Assembly (NCBI RefSeq): GCF_016863035.1
Contig: NZ_BOOC01000003.1
Span: 310,001 to 374,000 of the forward strand
Direction: 5' to 3'
Origin: Microbispora corallina
GTDB lineage: Bacteria; Actinomycetota; Actinomycetes; Streptosporangiales; Streptosporangiaceae
Length of the DNA: 64,000 nt
The position numbers and the translations under genes are program-made. Each line of letters starts with the position of its first letter. Positions within the stretch are counted from its first letter, which is position 1. Of this stretch, positions 1 through 7,321 are shown one piece after another. The notes under the pieces were generated by a model. That model was not told the DNA's origin, ran no database searches, and saw only the letters and a list, made by a program, of their open reading frames with translations.

Positions 1-614
1 TACACCTCGCGCCTGGGGTTGGGGGCGGCGGCGGAGATGCGGGCCTCGTCGTCCAGCATCGCGATCCGGCGATGTCCCCGGTCGATCAGGTGGCCCAGGC
101 CCTCCCGCACGCCCGCGTCGAAGTCGATGCGCACCCCCGGGACCGAGGGGTTCATGCCGTCCTTGTCGAGCAGCACGATCGGCATGCTCATGTCGACGGC
201 CCGGTTGATCGCCTCGGCGTGCAGGAGGAACGCCACGCACACGTCCACCTGCTCGGCGATCATGTCGACCACGGCCAGCTCCTTGCGGCGCTGGGAGCCG
301 GTGTTGTAGACCACGACCTGCCACTCGCGGCGCTCGGCCGCCTTGAGCACGCCGGCCGTGACCTCGGGGAAGAACGGGTTGAGCACGTCGGCGATGACCA
401 GGCCGAGCGTGGTCACGTCCTGGCGGACCAGGCCGCGGGCGAAACGGCTCGGCCGGTAGCCCATGAGACGCGCGGCCTCCAGGATGCGCTGCCGGGTCTC
501 GGGGTCGATCTCGGTCTTGTTGTTGATGGCCCTCGACACCGTCTGGCGGGAGACGCCCGTGGCACGCGCCACATCGTCGATCGTGATCCGCCGGGTTTTC
601 CTCGTGGTCGGCAC
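1..614 (-). CDS. LacI-family transcriptional regulator (C-terminus cut by window edge)
   Basis: LacI/GalR-type repressor, expected to bind an operator as a dimer and release it when a sugar-like ligand binds. The N-terminal helix-turn-helix is clear (RITIDDVARATGVSRQTVSR, about residues 8-27), followed by the LacI hinge pattern INNKTEIDPETRQRILEAA and a periplasmic-binding-protein-like ligand domain (LGLVIADVLNPFF...). About 204 residues are visible; a full protein has 330-350, so the rest lies left of position 1. The GTG at 614 gives the normal short lead-in before the HTH. Its targets are probably outside the window on the left; the downstream cation transporter on the same strand is not a typical LacI target. 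Confidence 0.88.
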   Translation of the reverse strand, partial: MPTTRKTRRITIDDVARATGVSRQTVSRAINNKTEIDPETRQRILEAARLMGYRPSRFARGLVRQDVTTLGLVIADVLNPFFPEVTAGVLKAAERREWQVVVYNTGSQRRKELAVVDMIAEQVDVCVAFLLHAEAINRAVDMSMPIVLLDKDGMNPSVPGVRIDFDAGVREGLGHLIDRGHRRIAMLDDEARISAAAPNPRREV

Positions 615-644
615 GTAGCGAATCTAGCCCCATTCGGGACGTCT

Positions 645-2078
645 TCAGGTTCGGCGGCGCCGGGAAAACGTCGCGGAGGCGGTGAGAAGGTCGGATGTCT
701 GGCCCGTTCCGAGGCGCGTCCTGATGCGGAGCCCCTGGTCGGCGCCATGGCGGGCCCCGCGATCGCCTCCATGACCGGTTGTGTCGTCGGTTCTGTGATC
801 CGCTCTGTGATCCGCTCTGTGGTCGGCCCAGTGATCCGCTCTGTGGTCGGTTCTGTGGTCGGTTCTGTGGTCGGTTCTGTGGTCGGCCAGGACGGCGTGG
901 TGGTCGACGCCGTCGCCGGGAAGCGGATCGGCGTGCACGAGGGCGGCCGTCAGGCGGGGGATCGCGTGGATCAGCGCGTGCTCGGCCTCGACCGCCACGG
1001 CGTGCGCCTCGACCACGGTCGTGCCGGGGTCGACGACGACGTCGCACTCGGCCCGGAGCCGGTGGCCGATCCAGCGCAGCCGGACCTGCCCGACGCCGAG
1101 CACGCCGGGCGTGCCCCGGAGCGTCGCCTCGGCCGCGTCGACCAGGCCGGGGTCGACCGCGTCCATCAGCCGTCGGTACACCTCGCGGGCCGCCTGCCGC
1201 AGCACGGCGAGGATCGGGACCGTGATCAGCAGGCCGACGACGGGGTCCGCCCGGTCCCAGCCCGCCGCCGTCCCGGCCGCTCCCGCGAGGACCGCGAGCG
1301 AGGTGAAGCCGTCGGTGCGCGCGTGGAGCCCGTCGGCCACCAGCGCCGCCGAGCCGATCTCGCGGCCGATCCTGATCCGGTAGCGGGCCACCGCCTCGTT
1401 GCCGGCGAAGCCGACCAGCGCGGCCGCCGCGACCGCCCACAGCCCGGTCACCGGCTGCGGGTGCAGCAGCCGGTCCACGGCCGTGTACGCGGCGGCGACA
1501 CAGGACGCGAGGATCGTCAGCACGACGACGATCCCGGCCAGGTCCTCCGCCCTGCCGTACCCGTAGGTGTAGCGGCGGTTCGGCGGGCGGCGCGCGAGCA
1601 GAAAGGCGACACCGAGGGGGACGGCCGTCAGCGCGTCGGCGGCGTTGTGCAGCGTGTCGCCGAGCAGCGCCACCGACCCCGACAGCGCGACCACCACCGC
1701 TTGGACCAGCGCGGTCGCCCCCAGGCCCGCGAGACCGACCCACAGCGCACGCATGCCGCGCGAGGAGGTCTCCATGGCCGCGTCCACCTTGTCGGCCGCC
1801 TCGTGCGAGTGCGGCCGGACCATCTCCCGGATCCATCCGAACGGCCCACCCCGGCGCCCGTATCCGTGCCCATGACCGTGCCCAATACCGTGCCCGTGGC
1901 CATGTCCGTGCCCGTGGTCGGGCCCGTGGTCAGGCCCGTGCGCGTGGCCCTCGGCGTACGCATGGGCGTGCGAGGGGTCGTGGGCATGGCCGTCCGCGTG
2001 GGCGTGGCCGGGCCGCGGGCCGTGGGGGTGCCCGTGGTCGCTCTCGGAGGCGTGGTGGTCGGGGTGCGGCCGGCTCAT
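645..2078 (-). CDS. Cation diffusion facilitator (CDF) family metal transporter with His-rich ends
   Basis: Predicted proton-coupled exporter of divalent metal ions (Zn, Co, Ni or similar) in the cytoplasmic membrane; 477 aa. The first 75 or so residues are a His/Asp/Gly-rich cytoplasmic segment (repeated GHGHGHG), followed by six predicted membrane helices from about residue 105 to 300. Transport-site motifs HNAAD and HARTD, each an HxxxD pattern as in CDF sites, are present. A C-terminal cytoplasmic domain follows (LRGTPGVLGVGQVRLRWIGH). The last 80 residues include a second His-rich tract of HRTD/HRAD repeats built from 12-bp DNA repeats, which lengthens the protein well past the usual 300 aa. 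The ATG at 2078 precedes the His-rich region. Metal specificity cannot be read from sequence. Confidence 0.9.
   Translation of the reverse strand: MSRPHPDHHASESDHGHPHGPRPGHAHADGHAHDPSHAHAYAEGHAHGPDHGPDHGHGHGHGHGIGHGHGHGYGRRGGPFGWIREMVRPHSHEAADKVDAAMETSSRGMRALWVGLAGLGATALVQAVVVALSGSVALLGDTLHNAADALTAVPLGVAFLLARRPPNRRYTYGYGRAEDLAGIVVVLTILASCVAAAYTAVDRLLHPQPVTGLWAVAAAALVGFAGNEAVARYRIRIGREIGSAALVADGLHARTDGFTSLAVLAGAAGTAAGWDRADPVVGLLITVPILAVLRQAAREVYRRLMDAVDPGLVDAAEATLRGTPGVLGVGQVRLRWIGHRLRAECDVVVDPGTTVVEAHAVAVEAEHALIHAIPRLTAALVHADPLPGDGVDHHAVLADHRTDHRTDHRTDHRADHWADHRADHRADHRTDDTTGHGGDRGARHGADQGLRIRTRLGTGQTSDLLTASATFSRRRRT
785..890. repeat. 12-bp tandem repeats coding a (H-R-T/A-D)n tail
   Basis: About eight near-identical 12-bp units (variants of GGTTCTGTGGTC on the + strand) lie inside the 3' part of the CDF transporter gene. 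Read on the minus strand they give repeated Asp-His-Arg-Thr/Ala. The frame is kept because the unit is a multiple of three, so the array lengthens a metal-binding-like tail without breaking the gene. Confidence 0.85.
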
Positions 2079-2129
2079 GGCACCACGATGCCTCGGAAAT
2101 CGCGTTGCGGCATCTCGACACCAGCGCCT

Positions 2130-2164
2130 CCGCCGCTGTTGCGAAGCGCCCGCAACGGCGGCGG
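2130..2164. promoter_or_regulatory. Strong stem-loop between divergent CDF and DUF429 genes
   Basis: Arms at 2130-2143 (CCGCCGCTGTTGCG) and 2151-2164 (CGCAACGGCGGCGG) pair over 14 positions with one mismatch around a 7-nt loop. It sits between two genes that both start away from it, so it is not a simple terminator. It could be an operator for a dimeric regulator or a 5'UTR structure of the DUF429 transcript. The structure is seen; any role is inference. Confidence 0.5.
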
Positions 2165-2235
2165 TGCCCCCGCTCCCGCGACCGGGCGGAGGTGTGCACC
2201 GCGACATCCCGCACGACAGGCGGAACACGTGGACC

Positions 2236-2928
2236 ATGGGGGGCATGCGCGTGCTCGGGGTCGACGGCTGCACGGCCGGGTGGATCGGGATCGTCCTGGC
2301 GGACGGCCCGGTGACCGCCCTGTTCGCCACGGGGATCGCCGAGCTGGTCCGCCTGGCCGAGGCCGGAGGACCGGTCGAGGTCGTCGCGATCGACATCCCG
2401 ATCGGGCTGCCGGAGCGCGGCCGGCGCGCGGCGGACGTGCTCACCCGCGCGGAGCTCGGACCGCGCCGCCGGTCGCTGTTCATGACGCCGGTCCGCCCGG
2501 CCCTGGAGGCCGGCACGCACGCCGCCGCCGTCGAGATCAACCGGCGGCTGGCGGGCGAGGGCGTCTCCCGCCAGGCGTACGGCCTGCGGGACAAGCTCTT
2601 CGACGTCGACCGCTGGCGGCCGGGGCCGTCGAGGAGGGTCGTCGAGGTGCACCCGGAGCTGTCGTTCACCCGGATGGCCGGCGCCCCGCTCCCGTACCCG
2701 AAGTCCACATGGGCGGGGGCGGAGCGGCGCCGGGAGTTGCTGGCGGCGGAGGGCGTCGAGGTCGCGGGGGACCTCGGGCCCGCGGGGGCGTTCGCCGGAG
2801 TGGACGACGTGTTGGACGCGGCGGCCGCGGCGTGGACGGCGCGCCGGGTCGCGCGGGGAGCCGCCCGGCCGCTGCCGGATCCCCCGGAGGACCTCGGAGA
2901 CGGCCGGCCCTGCGCGATCTGGGCCTGA
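2236..2928 (+). CDS. DUF429 domain-containing protein
   Basis: 230-residue cytosolic protein of the DUF429 family, whose biochemical role is not firmly established. Its fold is likely ribonuclease-H-like, given the N-terminal GVDGCTAGWIG and the later AIDIPIGLPERG acidic segment, a spacing typical of metal-binding acidic residues. Further conserved blocks are RRRSLFMTP, VVEVHPELSF and DDVLDAAAAAWTA. No signal peptide or membrane helix is seen. Two in-frame ATGs (2236 and 2245) are possible: the first has AGGCGG 12 nt upstream, while the second has a G-run only 1 nt away, so I chose 2236. It stands alone, divergent from the CDF gene and convergent with the SRPBCC gene. Confidence 0.8.
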   Translation: MGGMRVLGVDGCTAGWIGIVLADGPVTALFATGIAELVRLAEAGGPVEVVAIDIPIGLPERGRRAADVLTRAELGPRRRSLFMTPVRPALEAGTHAAAVEINRRLAGEGVSRQAYGLRDKLFDVDRWRPGPSRRVVEVHPELSFTRMAGAPLPYPKSTWAGAERRRELLAAEGVEVAGDLGPAGAFAGVDDVLDAAAAAWTARRVARGAARPLPDPPEDLGDGRPCAIWA

Positions 2929-2947
2929 GGGGCGCTCGGGACGCCCC
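2929..2947. terminator. Short GC hairpin after DUF429 gene
   Basis: GGGGCG (2929-2934) pairs with CGCCCC (2942-2947) around a 7-nt loop, starting right after the DUF429 stop and just before the stop of the convergent SRPBCC gene. No U-tract follows, as is common in high-GC actinomycetes. It could serve both directions. Confidence 0.4.
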
Positions 2948-2952
2948 CCGGA

Positions 2953-3408
2953 TCAGGACGCGGCGACGTGCTCGGCGAGCCGGTCGAAGAACTGCAGCCA
3001 GCCGGCCTTGGCGGCCTCGGCGTGCGCCTCGTCGGTGTTGTACCCGGCCTGGTGGAACCGCATCTCGGTCCTGCCGTCGCCCAGGTCGTCAAGGGTGACG
3101 GCGGCGACCGACGCCGGCGCGCCCTCGGTGTTGTCGGGGTCGCCGGTGGTGAAGACCAGCCGCTCCGGCGCGGCCACCTCGTGGTAGACCCCGCCCAGCG
3201 GCGCCTTCGCGCCGTCGGGGGAGACCAGGACGGCGCTCCACGCGCCGCCGGGCCGTACGTCGAGGGAGGTGGTCGGCAGCGGGGTGGTGAACCCGCGCGG
3301 GCCGAACCACTGCGTGAAGCTCTCGGGGTCGGTCCACGCGCGGAACACCGTCTCGCGGGGGGCGTCGAGGACGACAGTGATCGTGTACTCGCGGTCGGGG
3401 GCGGCCAT
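2953..3408 (-). CDS. SRPBCC/AHSA1-type protein
   Basis: 151-aa START-like (SRPBCC) protein of the AHSA1 group, a small hydrophobic-cavity fold. The signature start DREYTITVVLDAPRETVFRAW, the WFGPRGF motif and the helical end GWLQFFDRLAEHV are all present, and the length is normal. It is the third gene of a probable arsR-SRPBCC-SRPBCC transcription unit, 109 nt after the preceding gene. Such ArsR/AHSA1 pairs are common in actinobacteria, but their ligand is mostly unknown. The ATG at 3408 has AAGGACA upstream as ribosome-binding site. Confidence 0.85.
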   Translation of the reverse strand: MAAPDREYTITVVLDAPRETVFRAWTDPESFTQWFGPRGFTTPLPTTSLDVRPGGAWSAVLVSPDGAKAPLGGVYHEVAAPERLVFTTGDPDNTEGAPASVAAVTLDDLGDGRTEMRFHQAGYNTDEAHAEAAKAGWLQFFDRLAEHVAAS

Positions 3409-3517
3409 GGCCGTGTCCTTTCGTCGTGAATGAAGCGAAGGGTGGGAATGCCTCGAACGCGTGCGGGGCCGAGGAGCGGTGCCCCGGCCGCACGCCAGAG
3501 AGAGTGAAGTGGAGCGG

Positions 3518-4270
3518 TCAGGCGAGGACGTCGTCGAGCCAGGAGTCCCAGGCCTTGCGCAGCTCCTCCGGATCCGCGTCGCCGAAGACGTGGTGGCCGA
3601 GGACGACGGTGTCGCCCCTCAGCGGGCCGGAGTGGATGAACCGGTAGAGCCCGTCCTCCGTGCGCACCCCGAGGAAGGTGGGGAACCCGGCGTAGTCGAC
3701 CACGCCCTGCATGGGCGGCAGGCCGTCCACCTCCAGGCGCGCCCGGTCGCCTTCGGCGGGCGTGCCGGGCAGGCCGAGCGCGGCCGTGATCCGGGTCCAG
3801 ATCTCGTCTCCGTCGCCGGCCTTCGGCCGTACCGCGGCGACGGGCGTGCCGGTGCGGCCGCGGAAGTGGGTGAGGTACTGCGCCAGCTTGTGCAGGTACA
3901 TGTCCCAGCCCACGCGCATGGCCTCGTACTCGGTCTCCCAGTCGTCGCCGAGGAAGCCGTTCTGCACCAGGCGCAGCACCGTGCTACCGCCCTCGCGCCC
4001 CTCGATGAGGTACTCGAACGCGAGGAACGCGCCGTCGGGCCCCTCGTCGCTGCGGAGCGCGAACCGGCTGCCCGGCTCCCATCCCGTGACGGTGGAGCCC
4101 TGGACGTGGCCGAGCAGGTCGAGCGCGCCCCGGCCGCCCTCCCGCGGCTCGACCTGGTTGCTGCCCATGAACCAGGAGTCGATCCCGGGCCCGGTGGCGA
4201 TCGCCGCCCAGACCTCCTCGGGCGTCGCCTCCAGCTCGATCTCCTTGCGCAGCTCGAACGGGTGGGGCAT
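3518..4270 (-). CDS. SRPBCC-domain protein
   Basis: 250-aa protein with an AHSA1-like SRPBCC domain over the first 150 residues (ELRKEIELEATPEEVWAAIA, SWFMGSNQVEP, GWDMYLHKLAQYL). A C-terminal part of about 90 residues (GDEIWTRITAALGLPG..., VDYAGFPTFLGVRTEDGLYR) resembles a second, diverged SRPBCC half. The ATG at 4270 lies only 2 nt after the ArsR stop, so the two genes are almost certainly co-transcribed and translationally coupled. Role unknown; it may bind a hydrophobic ligand sensed by the regulator. Confidence 0.85.
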   Translation of the reverse strand: MPHPFELRKEIELEATPEEVWAAIATGPGIDSWFMGSNQVEPREGGRGALDLLGHVQGSTVTGWEPGSRFALRSDEGPDGAFLAFEYLIEGREGGSTVLRLVQNGFLGDDWETEYEAMRVGWDMYLHKLAQYLTHFRGRTGTPVAAVRPKAGDGDEIWTRITAALGLPGTPAEGDRARLEVDGLPPMQGVVDYAGFPTFLGVRTEDGLYRFIHSGPLRGDTVVLGHHVFGDADPEELRKAWDSWLDDVLA

Positions 4271-4272
4271 GG

Positions 4273-4962
4273 TCAGGACTCCTCGCGGTCGACGGGGGGC
4301 TCGGCGTCCGGGCCCGTCTCGGTCTCGGTCTCGGTGTCGGTCTCGCTGGCGGCCCCCGGCGTCGCGACGCCGGCGGCCTGGTCGCGGGGGACGCTCGGAT
4401 GGACGGCGACGATGAGGCGATGAGCGCGGCCGCCCTCGGCGCTCTCGTCGTGGTAGCGGCTCACCAGCCCGGCGACGGCGGCCGCCAGCTCCTCGGCGAA
4501 GGCGGCCCGGTCGGCGGCCGAGGCGAAGCGCACCTCGCCGTCGATCGTGAACGTCGCCACCTTCCTGCGGGCCTTGTCCGCCCCGCTGATGAGCGCCCCC
4601 ACGTCGCGGACGAGCTGGGCCGCCACCGCGAGCAGCCACCGGGCCGACAGCCGGTCCGGCGCGCGCGCCGGGTCGGGGGCCACCGCCGACAGCGCCACCG
4701 GCGAAATGACGAACGACGCCGCCGTCGCCCGCATCACCCGCTCGGTCACGTTGCCCTTGCGCCGCTCCTCCACGAGCTCGACCAGGCCGTGCCGCTCTAG
4801 CGCCCTGAGGTGGTAGTTCACCTTCTGGCGGGGCAGGCCCACCTTCGCCGCCAGCATCGTCGCCGATCCCGGCTCGGCCAGCTCGGCGAGCAGCCGCGCG
4901 CGCACCGGATCCAGCGACACCTCTGCCGCCGCCGGATCCTCGATCACCGCCACGTCCAACAT
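4273..4962 (-). CDS. ArsR-family winged-helix regulator
   Basis: 229-aa regulator. The winged-helix domain at about residues 15-75 has the ArsR pattern (LDPVRARLLAELAEPGSAT, LPRQKVNYHLRALERHGLVE, then the wing VEERRKGNVTERV). No CxC metal-binding cysteines are seen, so it is unlikely to sense arsenite or cadmium. The rest is a helical C-terminal domain (FTIDGEVRFASAADRAAFAE) of the DUF type often linked to HTH_20 proteins, ending in a Thr-Glu repeat tail (ETDTETETETG). It heads the unit with the two SRPBCC genes. A palindrome just upstream is the likely autoregulatory site. Confidence 0.87.
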   Translation of the reverse strand: MLDVAVIEDPAAAEVSLDPVRARLLAELAEPGSATMLAAKVGLPRQKVNYHLRALERHGLVELVEERRKGNVTERVMRATAASFVISPVALSAVAPDPARAPDRLSARWLLAVAAQLVRDVGALISGADKARRKVATFTIDGEVRFASAADRAAFAEELAAAVAGLVSRYHDESAEGGRAHRLIVAVHPSVPRDQAAGVATPGAASETDTETETETGPDAEPPVDREES

Positions 4963-4979
4963 GTCTCAACCATGGCACC

Positions 4980-4995
4980 GACAATAATAATTGTC
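4980..4995. promoter_or_regulatory. Probable operator/promoter of the ArsR unit
   Basis: GACAAT-AATA-ATTGTC is a perfect 6-bp inverted repeat with a 4-bp spacer, 18-33 nt upstream of the ArsR start and very AT-rich for this DNA. On the minus strand it contains TATTAT (a good -10) and overlaps TTGACA (a -35 consensus), so a bound dimer would cover the promoter. Binding by this ArsR protein is inferred. Confidence 0.65.
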
Positions 4996-5031
4996 AAGAA
5001 GGTCGAAGCTGTCGGATGCGCGACTCGATGG

Positions 5032-5850
5032 TCAGCGGTCGCCCTCCGGGGCGTCGTCGATGGCGAAGGACAGGTAGCGCTCGGCCGAGCGCCGGACGGC
5101 CTCGCTCCCGTCCGCGTCGACCACCAGCCGCCACCAGGCGCCGTACACCCGGTCGAAGGGGTACGGCTGGAGCAGCGCGAGCGCCCGGCGGACGGTTCGC
5201 GGCCGCTCGGGGATGTAGTTGGGGTAGCTGTACATGAAGCTGACCCAGCGCCGGTCGCGGACGACCTGGAGGATGTCGCCGGAGAACAGCGCCCCGCCGT
5301 CCGCCGTCCGGCGGTGCAGCACCTGGCCGCCCGCGAAGTGGACCCCCGCGTTGATCAGCGTGAGGCCCTCGCCGATCTCCCGGGTGTCGCCCTCCCAGAA
5401 CACGACCGCGTCGTCGGGCCGGCCCACCCACCGCCGGTCGGCGGCGTGGACGTACACCGGGGCGTCGAACGCGTGCGCCCACTCGACCATGCTCCCGTAG
5501 AAGTGGGGGTGGCTGACCGCGATGGCGTCGACCCCGCCGAGGCCCCTGACCTGCCGCACCAGGTCGTCGTCCAGGTAGCTGATCATGTCCCACAGGACGT
5601 TGCCGGACGGCGTGCGCACGAGCAGCGCCCGCTGGCCGATGGCGGTGGGCGGCTCGGCGCCGATCCCGACCACGCCGGGGCCCTCCTCCTCGACCCGGCC
5701 CCGGTGCCCGGCCGCCCGCAGCGCGGCGAGCGAGGTCCAGCGCTGGCCGTCCCATCCGACGTACTGGCGCTCGTCCTCGCAGATCGGGCAGTCGTCCCGG
5801 GGGGCGGCGTACTGGACGCCGCAGGTCACGCAGATGGGCAGGTCGTTCAC
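5032..5850 (-). CDS. Zinc-ribbon + metallo-beta-lactamase-fold protein
   Basis: 272-aa protein. The N-terminal 25 residues hold two Cys pairs (CVTCG and CPICED), a rubredoxin/zinc-ribbon-like knuckle. The rest is an MBL-type fold: LLVRTPSGNVLWDMISYL, then VSHPHFYGSMVEWA where HxHxDH is expected, and later LFSGDILQVVRDR. The metal site is degenerate: the HxH is kept but the following Asp-His is replaced by Tyr-Gly. It may therefore bind one metal or none, and hydrolase activity is uncertain. The GTG at 5850 has GGAGGGAG just upstream. It is a same-strand neighbour of the ArsR unit, 69 nt apart, but probably transcribed separately. Confidence 0.75.
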   Translation of the reverse strand: MNDLPICVTCGVQYAAPRDDCPICEDERQYVGWDGQRWTSLAALRAAGHRGRVEEEGPGVVGIGAEPPTAIGQRALLVRTPSGNVLWDMISYLDDDLVRQVRGLGGVDAIAVSHPHFYGSMVEWAHAFDAPVYVHAADRRWVGRPDDAVVFWEGDTREIGEGLTLINAGVHFAGGQVLHRRTADGGALFSGDILQVVRDRRWVSFMYSYPNYIPERPRTVRRALALLQPYPFDRVYGAWWRLVVDADGSEAVRRSAERYLSFAIDDAPEGDR

Positions 5851-5965
5851 CGGGCTCCCTCCGGTCGGCGTACCCGTATCCCATCACCCTGAGTCACCTC
5901 CGCGCCGCCGGGCTTCGGGCGTCCTGTGCCAAGACGTCCTGGTAGAGGCATTACGTGCATCACAT

Positions 5966-5993
5966 TGCGCGTCCGATCTGTCACGTTATGTAA
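5966..5993 (+). promoter_or_regulatory. Candidate promoter of the low-complexity cluster
   Basis: TTGCGC (5966-5971) and TATGTA (5988-5993) are spaced 16 bp apart in an AT-rich island, about 45 nt before the start at 6040. The flanks also hold a loose inverted repeat (ATTACGTG ... CACGTTATGTAAT, 5951-5995), which could bind a regulator. The 5'UTR would be about 40 nt. Confidence 0.45.
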
Positions 5994-6039
5994 TCACAAC
6001 GGCGATGAGCCATCCCTATCCGGGCTCGAAGGAGTGACC

Positions 6040-7308
6040 ATGACGTTCACAGCGATGCACCCCATGTCCGTGGCGACCTCGCTGGGTTACGGCTCCCAGC
6101 ACCCGATCTCCGCCCTGCAGTTCGCCCAGATCCCACAGGCCCTCGGCCAGCAGCAGGTAACGCCCTTCGGCGGGATGGTCCAGCAGGAGGAGCAGATCCT
6201 CCCGCAGGAGCACCTGGTGAACCCGGCCGCCTTCTGGCACAAGGTCGCGCGGCAGGCCGTCCGGTACGGCGCTCCGGCCGCCCGGCAGATCCTCGAGATC
6301 GTCCAGTACCAGCAGATCCAGCCCCAGGTGGCCCAGCTGATGGCCCAGCAGCTCGCCCAGTCCGGGCTGCTCCAGCTCGCGCCGCAGGCCACGCTCCAGT
6401 ACGGCCAGCCCGTGCCGTTCGGCGCGATGACCGGGCAGGAGGAGCAGGTCCTCCCGCAGGAGCACGTCGTGAGCCCGGTGACCTTCTGGATGAAGGTGAA
6501 CCGCCTCAGCGCCCGGTACGGCGTTCCCGCCGTCCGGCAGATCCTGGAGAGCGTGCTGCACCAGCAGATCCAGCAGCAGATCCAGCAGCAGATCCAGGCG
6601 GGCATGCCGATCCAGGCTCCGCAGGCCGTCCAGGGCATGCCCGGCGTGGCCGCGCTGAACGGGCTGACGGGCCTCAACGGCATGGCGGGCCTCAACGGCC
6701 TGAACGGCGTCGCCGGATTGACCGCCGCGGCCGGGCTGACCGGGGTGAACGGGATGACCGGCGCGTTCGGCGTGCCCGGTGTCCAGGGCCTGCAGGCCGC
6801 CCAGGGTGTCCCGGGCATTCAGGGCGTTCAGGGCCTCCTGGGCGCCGCGGCCGTGCACCCGCTGCAGGCCGCCCAGCAGATCCAGCAGCTTGTGGCCCTG
6901 CAGCAGGCCCAGCAGGCGGCGGCCCAGCAGCTCGCCGCCCTCCAGTACGGCACGCCGTACGCCGCCCAGTACGCGGGCCAGTACGGGACCCCGTACGCCG
7001 CTCAGTACGCGACGCCGTACGCCCAGCAGCCGTACGCCCAGGCCCACTACGCGGCGCAGTACGCGACGCCGTACGCGGCCCAGTACGGCCAGGGTCACTA
7101 CGCGACCCCGTACGCGACCGCCTACGGCACCCCGTATGGGCAGCAGGCCGGCCAGAGCCCGCTGAGCATGCAGCTGGCCCAGCAGCTCGCGGCCCAGCAG
7201 TACGGCCAGTACGGCCAGTACGGCCAGCAGGTGCCCCAGGCGCACGCCGCCCAGATGCACCAGCAGGTCCAGCAGCAGTCCCCGGTGCCGGCCGGTGCCG
7301 GATTCTGA
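6040..7308 (+). CDS. Q/Y-rich prion-like low-complexity protein with duplicated module
   Basis: 422-aa protein of unknown function with no signal peptide or clear membrane helix. In order: (1) two copies of a folded-looking module of about 58 residues, roughly residues 41-97 and 125-184, sharing PFGxM...QEEQxLPQEHxVxP, FWxKV, RYGxPAxRQILE and QQIQxQ; (2) a Gly/Leu/Asn segment, about 206-267, of xLNG and VPGVQG type; (3) Gln/Ala-rich helices; (4) about 303-366, a Tyr/Ala/Gln segment with repeated QYATPYA, then YGQYGQYGQ. The Tyr-Gly-Gln composition resembles phase-separating or prion-like domains. ATG 6040 is preceded by GGAGTGACC. The Met-Gly-Pro repeat gene follows 13 nt later, so the two are co-transcribed. 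It could be a scaffold, assembly former or protease substrate. Confidence 0.7.
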   Translation: MTFTAMHPMSVATSLGYGSQHPISALQFAQIPQALGQQQVTPFGGMVQQEEQILPQEHLVNPAAFWHKVARQAVRYGAPAARQILEIVQYQQIQPQVAQLMAQQLAQSGLLQLAPQATLQYGQPVPFGAMTGQEEQVLPQEHVVSPVTFWMKVNRLSARYGVPAVRQILESVLHQQIQQQIQQQIQAGMPIQAPQAVQGMPGVAALNGLTGLNGMAGLNGLNGVAGLTAAAGLTGVNGMTGAFGVPGVQGLQAAQGVPGIQGVQGLLGAAAVHPLQAAQQIQQLVALQQAQQAAAQQLAALQYGTPYAAQYAGQYGTPYAAQYATPYAQQPYAQAHYAAQYATPYAAQYGQGHYATPYATAYGTPYGQQAGQSPLSMQLAQQLAAQQYGQYGQYGQQVPQAHAAQMHQQVQQQSPVPAGAGF

Positions 7309-7321
7309 TCGGAGGCACGTG

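Noticed and set aside
72-3098. 1008-aa open frame on the + strand
   Set aside because: Shadow of the LacI, CDF and DUF429 genes in other frames; Arg/Pro-rich with no domain.
5956-5994. 13-codon ORF (VHHIARPICHVM) before the Q/Y-rich gene
   Set aside because: Too short, no ribosome site, overlaps the promoter -10.
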